DNA of 64,000 nt from assembly GCA_019802505.1 (NCBI GenBank), contig JAFMOC010000299.1, positions 156,001 to 220,000 of the forward strand. Reading direction: 5' to 3'. A program made the translations under genes and the position numbers. The notes under the pieces were generated by a model. It did not search any database, had not been told where the DNA came from, and saw only the letters and a list, made by a program, of their open reading frames with translations. Below, in pieces: positions 52,790 through 62,976 of the stretch (the stretch's first letter is position 1; the number at the start of each line of letters is the position of its first letter). The DNA comes from Corydoras sp. C115. Taxonomy: Eukaryota; Chordata; Actinopteri; Siluriformes; Callichthyidae.

Positions 52790-52925
52790 TCAGATTATTT
52801 ATATAGTACATTGTTTTAAAGCAGATTAACAGTGCTCTATACGGGAACTCCTGAAGAGCACGCTGAGGGCAGGCTGGCAGTAAAAACTTTGTTTTTAATG
52901 GAAGAAACCTTGTGAGGACCAAACA
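52790..52925 (+). repeat. Repeat B, diverged copy
   Basis: ATTTATATAGTACATTG, AAAGCAGATTAACAGTGC and GAAACCTTGTGAGGACCA keep the order seen in the copy at 27,664. Confidence 0.65.
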
Positions 52926-53345
52926 CACGGGGCAGGACACGGGGCAGGTGCGTACATTAACTTTCCCAAGCCCTCGGTTCCGCCTCCCATCAGCACCTCA
53001 GTGTAAATCAAACCCAGGCACCTGGGTCCAGTTCAGCTGGTGGCATGTTTTTTGGGGACTGATGTGGGAGAACATGCAAACTCCATGCAAACCACAACCT
53101 TTGAACTGAAATTGATTCGGCTGTAATGAATCTCCAATTAATCTCTGTAATAAATCAGTGACGAATCTGCAATTAAAAAAATCAAATCCGCCGAGCAAAC
53201 GACCAACACTTCACACACACACTGTGACATCACGCACTGCTTTTGAACCTGAGCCTCTCCTCGCTGTCTGCGGGCCTCGGCGTCTTCGGTGCTGACGCTC
53301 ACGTTCTCGGACTTTCAGCTGAAGGCCGTCTCTTTGTTTCTTCAG

Positions 53346-53457
53346 ATCTTAACTCCTTCCAGCAAACTTCAAAATGGATCGATGATGTCAGAACAGAGCG
53401 AGGAAGTGATGTCATCATCATGCTGGTCGGCAACAAAACGGACTTGGCGGACAAAAG
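53346..53457 (+). CDS. rab6a: rab6a exon 5
   Basis: 112 nt: the first two bases complete an asparagine, then LNSFQQTSKWIDDVRTERGS and DVIIMLVGNKTDLADK. It supplies the G4 motif NKTD, which reads the guanine base. LNSFQQTSKW is the form I remember for RAB6B. Acceptor TTTGTTTCTTCAG, donor AAAAG then GTAAAG. A large minisatellite begins about 70 bp after the donor. Confidence 0.97.
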
Positions 53458-53528
53458 GTAAAGGCTTTCAGAGTTTCAGATGCCGGCTCTTTGTTCTGCC
53501 ATCATTCTCCATTTTTGTTTATTTCAAC

Positions 53529-54826
53529 ACGTGTGTGTGAGAGAGTGTGAGCACGTGTGAGAGTCTGTGCATGTGTGTGTGGGTGCATGAGTGTGAGTGT
53601 TTGTGTGTGTGCGTGTGATTGTTTGTATGTGTGTGTGAGTGTTTGTGTGTGTGTGTGAAAGAGAGAGTGAGTGAGTGGGTGTGTGTGAGAGTGGGTGTAA
53701 GAGTGAATGTCTGTGTATGTGGGTGTGAGAGTGTGGGTGTGAGAGTGGATGTGTGTGTGAGAGTGTGTGTGAGAGTGTGTGTGAGAGTGTGTGAGAGTGT
53801 GGGTGTGAGAGTGTGGGTGTGAGAGTGTGGGTGTGAGAGTGTGGGTGTGAGAGTGTGGGTGTGAGAGTGTGTGTGAGAGTGGGTGTGAGAGTGTGGGTGT
53901 GAGAGTGTGGGTGTGAGAGTGTGGGTGTGAGAGTGTGGGTGTGAGAGTGTGGGTGTGAGAGTGGGTGTGAGTGGATGTGTGTGTGAGAGTGGGTGTAAGA
54001 GTGAATGTCTGTAAGAGTGGGAGTGTGTGTGAGAGTGGGTGTGAGAGTGGGTGTGAGAGTGGGTGTGAGAGTGGGTGTAAGAGGATGTGTGTGTGAGAGT
54101 GGGTGTAAGAGTGAATGTCTAAGAGTGTGTGTGAGAGTGTGTGTGAGAGTGTGTGTGAGAGTGTGTGTGAGAGTGTGTGTGAGAGTGTGTGTGAGAGTGT
54201 GGGTGTGAGAGTGGGTGTGAGAGTGTGGGTGTGAGAGTGTGGGTGTGAGAGTGGGTGTGAGAGTGGGTGTGAGAGTGGGTGTGAGAGTGTGTGGGTGTGT
54301 GAGTGAGTGTGGGTGTGTGAGTGTGGGTGTGAGTGTGGGTGTGTGAGTGGGTGTGTGAGTGGGTGTGTGAGTGGGTGTGTGAGTGGGTGTGTGAGTGGGT
54401 GTGAGAGTGGGTGTGAGAGTGGGTGTGAGAGTGGGTGTGAGAGTGGGTGTGAGAGTGGGTGTGAGAGGATGTGTGTGTGAGAGTGGGTGTAAGAGTGAAT
54501 GTCTGTAAGAGTGTGTGAGCGTGTGTGTGAGAGTGTGTGTGAGAGTGTGTGTGAGAGTGTGTGTGAGAGTGGGTGTGAGAGTGGGTGTGAGAGTGGGTGT
54601 GAGAGTGGGTGTGAGAGTGGGTGTGAGAGTGGGTGTGAGAGGATGTGTGTGTGAGAGTGGGTGTGAGAGTGGGTGTGAGAGTGTGTGTGAGAGTGGGTGT
54701 GAGAGTGGGTGTGAGAGTGTGTGTGAGAGTGTGTGTGAGAGTGTGTGTGAGAGTGGGTGTGAGAGGATGTGTGTGTGAGAGTGGGTGTAAGAGTGAATGT
54801 CTGTAAGAGTGTGTGTGTGTGTGTGT

Positions 54827-54883
<57 letters not shown>

Positions 54884-55200
54884 TGTGTGAGAGAGTGTGT
54901 GTGAGAGTGTGTGTGAGAGTGTGTGTGAGAGTGTGTGTGAGAGTGTGTGTGAGAGTGTGTGTGAGAGTGGGTGTGAGTGTGTGTGAGAGTGTGTGTGAGA
55001 GTGTGTGTGAGAGTGTGTGTGAGAGTGTGTGTGAGAGTGTGTGTGAGAGTGGGTGTGAGAGTGTGTGTGAGAGTGGGTGTGAGAGTGTGTGTGAGAGTGG
55101 GTGTGAGAGTGTGTGAGAGAGTGGGTGTGTGTGTGAGAGTGCGTGTGTGTGAGAGACTGGGTGTGTGTGTGTGAGAGAGAGGGTGTGTGTGAGAGAGAGT
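53529..55200. repeat. 1.7-kb GTGTGAGAGT minisatellite in rab6a intron 5
   Basis: Hundreds of short units (GTGTGAGAGTGGGTGTGAGA and variants) with a higher-order block containing GGGTGTAAGAGTGAATGTCT near 53,690, 53,993, 54,103, 54,486 and 54,781. A pure GT tract lies at 54,812-54,876. The minus-strand His/Thr/Ser/Leu/Pro frames across it (up to 593 codons) are repeat artefacts. Confidence 0.97.
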
Positions 55201-55372
55201 CCAAAAACATGGATTCAAGGTGAATTGGATGCTCCAAATTGCCCCCATATAGTGCCTGTGTGTGTTAGTGTGCCCCTTCCTGTCATGGTTGTATTTGCCC
55301 AGCACCCTAAACGTTCTCCCATCAATTCCCCCCCCATATTGGTATAGGATGAGGTGTAAGATAACGACTGAA
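55197..55372 (+). mobile_element. SINE-A fragment, plus orientation
   Basis: GTCCAAAAACATGGATTCAA to GATGAGGTGTAAGATAACGA; it probably seeded the adjacent GT minisatellite, because SINE-A itself has a GT tract. Confidence 0.75.
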
Positions 55373-55603
55373 TGTGTGTGAATGGAGCTCTGTGTTTTAT
55401 TTTAACTGCTTCTCTTTTTTGTTATATTTTTTTAGTTGGTTTGATTTACGTTAATTAAATATTCTTGTTGCTTTTCTTTGGTGTGAAATTTTGCTTTGAT
55501 TTTTTCCTTTTTTTACCGCTTTTGTCTTTTTCCCATTCTTCGCTATGATTTGAACCATTTCCGCACCCTCCCCCCCTCCCTCCCTCCCTCCGGACTTCGG
55601 CAG

Positions 55604-55697
55604 GCAAGTTTCTGTAGAGACTGCAGAGAAAAAAGCTCGGGAGCTCAATGTGATGTACATAGAGACCAGCGCAAAGGCTGGTTATAACGTCAAACAG
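55604..55697 (+). CDS. rab6a: rab6a exon 6a (first alternative exon 6)
   Basis: 94 nt: one base completes arginine, then QVSVETAEKKARELNVMYIE and TSAKAGYNVKQ. It covers helix 4, strand 6 and the G5 motif (ETSAK). The acceptor is CTCCGGACTTCGGCAG behind a C-rich tract; the donor is CAG then GTGGGT. SAKAGYNVKQ is RAB6A-like, but the VETAEKKA stretch differs from the EEGERKA form I remember in mammals. Exon 6b has the same length and phase, so only one can be used per transcript. Confidence 0.93.
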
Positions 55698-55974
55698 GTG
55701 GGTCTGAGCGCACAGGTGTGGCGACGCCGCCGTCCCGCTCGCTGTCTATTTTCTTTGTGATTCGGAGTCGAGTATTTCATTACGTTCTATTTAAATATCT
55801 TAACGCTCAAAATGGTACCGTGTTACTCAGTGTTGCCTAAATTTATTTCTATAAACGCAAGACTGTCTTTAAACTTAAGGGACTCTAAACTAAAGAGAGA
55901 GTGAATGATGGAAACAGTGGGTTAAGCCTGAATCACGGCGTGGTTCTCATCACAGTGCACTACCTTTAAAGCAT

Positions 55975-56095
55975 AGATGTCAGACTCAAGGCCCGCGGGC
56001 CATATCCGGCACATAACACGCAAGATTATTTTACATTGATCTATAATTATTGTTATTCATGGCCCGGCCATATGGTTTTTGGACCGTGCTTGTAT
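55975..56095 (+). repeat. Repeat C fragment
   Basis: AGATGTCAGACTCAAGGCCC, GCGGGCCATATCCGGCACAT and ATTGATCTATAATTATTGTT. Confidence 0.65.
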
Positions 56096-56130
56096 GATTT
56101 TGTCAGAACAATTTTTTTATATTTATAACA

Positions 56131-56382
56131 ACCATCCATCATCTTCTGCTTTATCCTCTACTAGGGTCACGTGGGGTGGTCCAAAAACATGGATCAAGGT
56201 GAATTGAATTCTTCAAATTGCCCCATATAGAGTATATGTGTTAATGAGTGTGCCAGATTGCCCCCCCTGTCCTGGGTGTATCTGCCCAGTGCCCCAAACA
56301 TTCTCCCCTGGATGGGCATGAGGAACCCCCTCCCCCCACACCCTAATACAAGATTAAGCGGAAGATAATGAATGGATGGATG
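56131..56382 (+). mobile_element. SINE-A pieces in opposite orientation
   Basis: A reverse tail (CCATCCATCATCTTCTGCTT, to 56,175) is fused to a plus-oriented 3' half (GGTCCAAAAACATGGATCAA to GAAGATAATGAATGGATGG). Confidence 0.82.
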
Positions 56383-56392
56383 ATTTATATTG

Positions 56393-56695
56393 GGGTGAAG
56401 CGGTGGTAAAGTGTTCAGCATGTTCTCCTCTCAGCTTCTTAGCGTTAGGTATTCCATGTTCGAATCCCAATCTGGGATTGGGATTCCATGTTCTCCCCGT
56501 GTCCGTGTGGGTTTCCTCCGGGTTCTCCGGTTTTCTCCAAAAACATGGATCAAGGTCAATTGAATTCTCCAAATTGCCCCATATAGCGTGTGTTTGTGTG
56601 AGTGTGTGTTAAGTGATAGATTGGCATCCTGTCCTGGGTGTATCTGCCCAGCGCCCGAAACGTTCTCAAAGCAGAAGATAATGGATGGATGGAAG
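56393..56695 (+). mobile_element. SINE-A copy
   Basis: GGTGAAGCGGTGGTAAAGTG to AGAAGATAATGGATGGATGG, with about 60 bp near the 3' end deleted. Confidence 0.85.
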
Positions 56696-57169
56696 TTATA
56701 AACATAAAAATAATGTTTTTGTTCTTATTCGTGTTCAGAAATCATTATCTTTTATTGTGTTCAATAAATGTTGATCGTGTTCGGCCCGTGAACTGAAGCT
56801 CGCTTAAATTTAGGTTTTAATTTTGTTGGCTTAAAGTTCGTCGCCCCTGCGTTGCTTGGTTTTATTGGGAAGGCCGATAAAAAGAGCATTGCAGTAGTCT
56901 AAACGGCAGGAAACGAAGATATTAACCGTGGTTTCTGCGTCTTTGTCGGTCACCACGGGGCGCAAGCGAGCAATATGATCCATACCATGAAGCTGCAGTG
57001 GGAACTACATGGTAGTTCATATTTCCTGAACTTCTGCCAGTATATTCTAGGGTTCTAGAACAAGTGTAAAGGGCTTTAAAATGTATTTTTAAAATTTTTA
57101 TATACTGTATATTTAAATGCAAATGAACAGCTTGTGTGTACTGTTCTGCTCTCTCTCTCTCTTTCTCTA

Positions 57170-57205
<36 letters not shown>

Positions 57206-57425
57206 GGTCATTGTTTTCTCGGCGAAGCTGCAATCTTTTCAGCTTTTAAATGAATTTGCGTGAACTAAGCCTCCTTTCCTCCTTTACTAATTGATCATTA
57301 AGTTCTCTCTTCTCACTTTCTCTCCATCTCTCTCTCTCTCTCTCTCTGTCTGTCTTTGGTTCTTTTTTTTTGGTGTTCCCCTCTCCCCTGGCTGCGTTCC
57401 ACCCTCCGTGCTCGGACCCGAGCAG

Positions 57426-57519
57426 ACAGATCACCACGGAGGAGGGCGAGCAGAGGGCTAAGGAACTGAATGTCATGTTCATTGAAACCAGTGCAAAAAC
57501 TGGCTACAATGTCAAACAG
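57426..57519 (+). CDS. rab6a: rab6a exon 6b (second alternative exon 6)
   Basis: 94 nt, same phase as exon 6a, 1.73 kb further on: one base completes arginine, then QITTEEGEQRAKELNVMFIE and TSAKTGYNVKQ. It is intact, with acceptor TCGGACCCGAGCAG and donor CAG then GTATCG. It differs from 6a at 10 of 31 residues, mostly in helix 4, and keeps the ETSAK motif. The QIT..EEGEQRAKEL..TSAKTGYNVKQ form is close to what I remember of mammalian RAB6B. Two CT-rich runs lie upstream (57,150-57,205 and 57,325-57,350). Confidence 0.94.
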
Positions 57520-57754
57520 GTATCGATTCGGAAAAACTCCCGAAGCCAGGTCCTCCCTCCATCCCTCGCTTTGATCTCCCGCTTCTCTTCATCACTTTCA
57601 CCTCCCTTTTCACTTCTCAGCCTCACCTCTAGGGGGTGTGAGATGAGTTTTCTCTCGTGTCTGGCCCGGGAGCCTCACTGCTCTGTATGTTTTAGTGTTA
57701 ATCTGTTTTGGCACATCTGTAATACTCATTAAATATTAGTTTAATGATGCTACA

Positions 57755-58740
57755 CCAACCAGGTAGAACATTATAATCACCTTCTTAATATTACTTTGGT
57801 CCCTTTTTGCTGCCAAATCAGCCCTGACCCCTCAAGACATGGACTCAACTAGACCCCTGAAGGTGTTCTGTAGCATCTGTCACCAAGTGTTAAACAGCAG
57901 ATGCTTTACCTCCAGTGACGCACACTGGACCGGATTGAGATCTGGGGAGTTTGGTGGCGGAGTCAACACCTCAAACTGGGTGTGGTTCTCCTCGAACCCT
58001 CCGGAAACGTTTTAGTGTCGGGAGCATTATCCTGTTGAAAGAGGCCACGCCCATCAGGGATACTGTTTCCATGAAAGGCTGAACATGGTCTGGAACAATA
58101 CTCAGGGGGTGGAGTCAGAGGAACCTCCACATGGATGCAGGACACAAGGGTTCTCCAGAGCATCACACCGCCTCGTCTTCTTCCCATAGTGCATCCCGGT
58201 ACCGTGTGTCCTCCAGGTGAGTGACACACCTCCACCCGACCGTCCACATGATGTAGAAGAAACGCTGAGTCAGCACCTTCTTCCAGCTCCATGCTCCAGT
58301 TCTGATCATTATTGGTACACTCAGGAGGGTGGACAGGGGTCCGCATGGGAACCCCGACTGCTCTGCGGCTCCATATGTGGATCTGAGACCTTTCTATCAG
58401 AACCAGCATGGATTTCTTCAGCAGTCTGATCTACAGGAGCTTGTCTGTTGGACGACACACTCCAGTCTTCACTCCCCATGTGATTGATCAGCCTCGCACC
58501 CCCATGACCCTGTCACCGGTTCACCACCGGAACACTTTGGATCCATACTGACCCCTGCAGACCGGGACACCCCACCAGAGCTGCAGTTTTGGAGATGTTG
58601 TGACATCACAATGCGCTCCTCGCTGCCAAATATAAGATAGATCCCCCACCTAACAGGAGGAGTGATGGAGGGATGATCAGTGTTCTGATCTGAATGTTGT
58701 ACCTGGTTGGTGTTTACCAAATATAAAGCTATAAACATAT
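57755..58740 (+). repeat. Repeat D, long dispersed repeat in rab6a intron 6
   Basis: Starts CACCAACCAGGTAGAACATT, continues GACTCAACTAGACCCCTGAA, GCATTATCCTGTTGAAAGAG and CTACAGGAGCTTGTCTGTTG, ending near ATATAAAGCTATAAACATAT. I recognise this text as a common fish repeat but cannot name its class. A fragment is at 9830. The 148-codon minus frame inside it is not assigned. Confidence 0.7.
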
Positions 58741-59270
58741 TCTTGTTTTGTTGGAAGCCGAAAATACTAAAGAGTGTAGAGCAGTGAGACTCTGAGACCA
58801 GAATTAAGAAACACTAGCATTAAGACACCACTGAAGACTGCTGCAGCTTTTCTGCTTGTGTTTTTATTTATTTTTTTTATTTTAGTTTATTAGTTCGTAC
58901 TGATTTAGTCTGGAATTGTTTGATGGTAGTGTTTTTGTAATGAGCCTCTGCTGCATCGAGGATTTATGGGAGGATCAAAGGTCTCAGCTATAAAAAAATC
59001 CATAAATCTTGACATGTTTTTCAAATTTATTGATACAAAAGGTTTCTGAAAAAAAATGTAGATATAAAAGTTTGTGATTTGTGTGAAATCATTTAACCTT
59101 AAGGCTGCAGTCGGCACAAACTGCAAAGCATTAGAAACAGATGTAGTATACTTGAACTAATTATTAGTATGAAATATGAGTTTGTTTAAAGTATTGATTG
59201 TAACGAAGCAGAAACATTTGACTAAAAACGAGCAAAACCATCTCTAAATCCCCAAAAGCCGAGTAAGAGC
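58741..59270. other. rab6a intron 6, AT-rich part
   Basis: No exon, RNA gene or recognised repeat. Confidence 0.4.
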
Positions 59271-59274
59271 TGCG

Positions 59275-59647
59275 TCTCCTGAAGACAGTGCGAGTGTGAT
59301 TGCAGCGTGGCCGTAGGAGACACAGTGCATACGTATATCAAGGCAATACATGGAACGAGGTAAAAACCGGGCGTGGCCGTGGTTACATCAAAGGTCAGGA
59401 CGGTTCAGAATTGGAAAGTCATTAATATCGCAAACTATTTAAAAATAAATGAAAAAATAGGGAAAAAGATTCAAGATTTAAGAAAATTTTATTATCGTTA
59501 AAATCACATTTGGTACATGGTACAAAAACGAAATTATGGCTCATGGACCCCGATTACCCTGATCTATTAAAGTTATACTTAAATTAAAATTTTAAAGAAG
59601 AAAATGATATGTAAAATGTAATAGGGTATACAATTAAACTATAAATA

Positions 59648-59721
<74 letters not shown>

Positions 59722-59962
59722 CAACTATAAATATTATATATATATTTGAAAATATATAAAATGTAGTATCCATTAGAAATATAAAAATATATAAAATATA
59801 TAAAATATATAAATACGGTAGCAAATATATATATATAAAAAAATATACCAGCCCAAAACTGATTGTGTGCCCCCACACACCCAGCAACAACCATTTTCGG
59901 TCACTTTCACTTACATTAATTTCTCTGCAGTTTAAAATATCGATGGCATTCCAACTCTAAAT

Positions 59963-60044
<82 letters not shown>

Positions 60045-60325
60045 TAGTGTGTGTGTGTGTGTGTGTATATACATATTATATGTATACCTCACTCATTCAG
60101 TCACGGCCATTTTTTTCCCCATTTACTGCTTTATCTTATATTAATTTAATAATAATGCCGTTCCAAATCTAAACTGTCCTGACCTTTGACAAGACCACGT
60201 TTTATTGACATGCCACGCCCACTTTTTCCCTCGTTCCATGTATTGCTTTAATATACATAGGTTTGTCAAAGTGTCTCTCCTACGGCCATGCTGCAATCAC
60301 ACTTGCACTGTCTTCAGGAACCGTA
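59275..60325. repeat. Long inverted repeat with TA tracts, upstream of rab6a exon 7
   Basis: Left arm 59,275-59,435 and right arm 60,143-60,325 are inverted copies: CTGAAGACAGTGCGAGTGTG against CACACTTGCACTGTCTTCAG, and CAATACATGGAACGAGG against CCTCGTTCCATGTATTG. About 700 bp lie between, with two TA microsatellites (59,648-59,716 and 59,966-60,040). The exon 7 acceptor is 370 bp beyond the right arm. It may be a fold-back transposon. Confidence 0.88.
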
Positions 60326-60695
60326 CCTGTCTAGTTATATATGATGTTTAGATTGAAGGGGGATCACGTACCCACACCGACACAGGGAGAACATGCAAAC
60401 TCCAAGCTAAAAAGAGCCATTAACTGATCCTGGAGACTAAACCCAGGATCTTTTAGGTGTGAGGCAGATGCTCACACAGCCACTGTGATGCATTATTAAT
60501 AGCGTGATCTGGTCCCAGAAGGTCGGCGCAGGGACCTGTAGTTCTCTGGATGTATTCATTACTCCATTTCCCATAAATCATCAGTGGCTCAGTTGGTACT
60601 TAATGTAGCATGATGTGTGTTATTCCAGCATGAAAGTCTAAACGGGAGGATAAAGAAAATCTATAACTTGTTGTTTTTTATATATTTTTTTGTAG

Positions 60696-60762
60696 CTTTT
60701 CAGACGTGTGGCTGCAGCTCTGCCCGGGATGGACAGTGCACCAGAGAAAAGCAAGGAGGACA
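60696..60762 (+). CDS. rab6a: rab6a exon 7
   Basis: 67 nt: LFRRVAAALPGMDSAPEKSKED, then one base (A) of the next codon, expected to be the methionine of the MIDIKL tail. It encodes helix 5 and the start of the hypervariable region. Acceptor TATATTTTTTTGTAG, donor GACA then GTATCC. The final exon with the double-cysteine prenylation site was not found up to 64,000. Confidence 0.96.
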
Positions 60763-60912
60763 GTATCCTTTATAAAAATAATAACAAACAGCTCTTTATT
60801 CAGCTTTACTCTTCACTTCAATGTTCATTGTTCAAGTGAAAAAATAATGACATGAAATTCGAGAAAGTGATTGGTCCTCTCTCTATTTCTTCCTTTCTTC
60901 CCCTTCTTCCCC

Positions 60913-60919
<7 letters not shown>

Positions 60920-60970
<51 letters not shown>
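60920..60970. repeat. (CT)n microsatellite
   Basis: About 24 CT units directly beside the LINE tail. Confidence 0.95.
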
Positions 60971-60973
<3 letters not shown>

Positions 60974-61082
60974 CATTCATTCAATTCAATTTGCTTTATT
61001 GACATGACAAATGTTTACATTCGTATTGACAAAGCATATTATATACAAACAAAATCACAGGAATAAATAAACAAATACAAGT

Positions 61083-61115
<33 letters not shown>

Positions 61116-61374
61116 AAACAATAATAGTAATGATTATATGAAAAAATGTAAGTATATTACATATATGGTAATAGGGAGAAGAACAATATATATATATATA
61201 AATAAATAAATAAAAAACAGACAAGAAATATACATATACAAGTGTGTGGGTAAGTATGTGTGTGTGTGTATGTGTGTGTATGGACGCAGGTGTGTGTATG
61301 GAGTGAGGAATAGGGTTTTGTGGTTGGAGGTTTGGGATTATTGTGTGTGTGTTTGGGGGGGGGGTTGTCAGGTG

Positions 61375-62515
61375 GTTGACTCACCGTCCAGGTGTGTGTG
61401 ACACTCCTGTACGTATCTGGCTGCAGTGGGGGCTGATGGACCATCTCCTAATAAAACGGCCAGTTTCTGGTTCTCTGTGAGGGTTCTAAAGCTGCTCATC
61501 TCTCTAATTGGTTGAAGTATTTTTCTCTGATGGTGTTGTAATTGGGGCAGTTCAGGAGGAAGTGCCCCTCTGTCTCCACTTCCCCTGTCCTGCAGTGAGC
61601 ACACAGGCGCTCCTCTCTGGGGGTCCAGGACTTTTTAAACCTGCCCCTCTCTATGGCCAGGCTGTGGTCACTCAGTCTGTATTTGGTGAGGATCTGTCTC
61701 TGCTCTGTTTCTCGGACAGTGATGAGATATGTGGACAGGGTGTAGTCCTGTTTTAGTGTCAGATAACATTGTAATCTGTTTTGGGTTTGGGTTCTCCAAT
61801 GTTCCAGATGGGTGTTTTTGAGCTGCTTTATAATTTGGGTGACACTGATTGGTGATTGGGGAGCAGTGCTGGTCTGAGAGTCGGGGGTATGGGTCAGTCC
61901 CTGGACCAGCTGACACAGGGGACTCTTTGTGGGGCTCTTGGGTTTGGAGGGCCTGAAATTGTAGGCTTGTTTCGGGACTTGATTTGAGGTGCATCCAGAA
62001 TTTCAGAGCTCTTTTTTTATATGAATAATTAGTGGGTATCGTCCTAATTCAGCCCTGCATGCGTTATTTAGAGTCTTTCTTTGAACATGTAGGAGCATCC
62101 TGCAGAATTCTACATGTAGGGCTTCAGTGGGATTCTTGTCCCATCTAGTGTAGTCATGGTGGCTGAGTGGACCCCATACTTCACTACCGTACAGCGCAAT
62201 GGGCAGGATTATACTGTCAAAGAGTTTTAACCAGATTGGAATTGGGATCTCTTTATACCATATCAATACCCCCCCTGAGTCTCTACCTTGTTTAATATTA
62301 TGGTGTTTCTTAGATGGCAGCAGAATTTCTCTATAATTTGGGGGACAGTGAGTATTAGTGTTGTCTTTACACCTTGTCTCTAATATTATAATTATGTCAT
62401 GGTCAGAGATGTTTTTTTAGAAAATCTAAATTTGTGGTTTTAAAGCCAAATGTCGATGAGTATAGTCCTTGAATGTTCCAGGAAGAGATCATGAGTGATT
62501 TCATTCAAAGTGAAT
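61375..62515 (-). pseudogene. LINE ORF2 remnant (endonuclease start fused to RT end)
   Basis: From 62,510 down, broken frames read SWNIQGLYSSTFGFKTTNLD and later NTHCPPNYREILLPSK, the opening of a LINE apurinic endonuclease. At about 62,250 the open frame VLIWYKE-IPIPIWLKLFDSII joins endonuclease to the C-terminal RT/thumb region (LPIALYGSEVWGPLS, EALHVEFCRMLLHVQRKTLN). It goes on, with frameshifts, through KALKFWMHLKSSPETSLQFQ to RLCAHCRTGEVETEGHFLLN-type zinc-knuckle text near 61,560 and FNQLEMSSFRTLTENQK-type text near 61,500. Confidence 0.82.
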
Positions 62516-62536
62516 TATTATATGTTGATTATTAAC

Positions 62537-62890
62537 TGCGGCACAGTGGCTTAGTGGTTAGCACGTTCGCCTCTCAGCGCTAGGGATTCCCGGTTCGAAT
62601 CCCCATCTGGGTGGAGTTTCCATGTTCACCCCGTGTCTGCGTGGGTTTCCTCCAGGATCTCCGGTTTCCTCCCACAGTCCAAAAACATGGTTCAAGTCAA
62701 TTGAATTCTCAAAAAAACATTGCCCCATATAGAGTGTGTCTGTGTGAGTGAGTGTGTCCCCAGCGATAGGTTGGCACCCTGTCCTGGGTGTATCTGCCCA
62801 GCGCCCGAGACGTTCTCCCCTGGATGGGCATGGGGAACCCCACCGCGACCCTAATAGAGGATAAAGCGGGAGATAATGAATGAATGAATG
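62537..62890 (+). mobile_element. SINE-A, GAAT-tailed young subfamily
   Basis: Complete, with GATTATTAACT on both sides. A short AAAAAACAT insertion lies at 62,711. It inserted inside the LINE. Confidence 0.94.
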
Positions 62891-62976
62891 ATTATTAACT
62901 ATATACAGCAGAAAGAAAAAGTATAATTAATTAAATCATAAGAAATGTATACATAGTATTATATTTGAAATTTGAG

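Noticed and set aside
53524..55305. Minus-strand frame of 593 codons rich in His, Thr, Ser, Leu and Pro
   Set aside because: It is the translation of the GTGTGAGAGT minisatellite; shifted frames of the same strand and the other strand are equally open.
57963..58409. 148-codon minus frame
   Set aside because: Inside repeat D; its text (CHSPGGHTVPGCTMG) is a wrong-strand reading of a dispersed repeat with no recognised domain.
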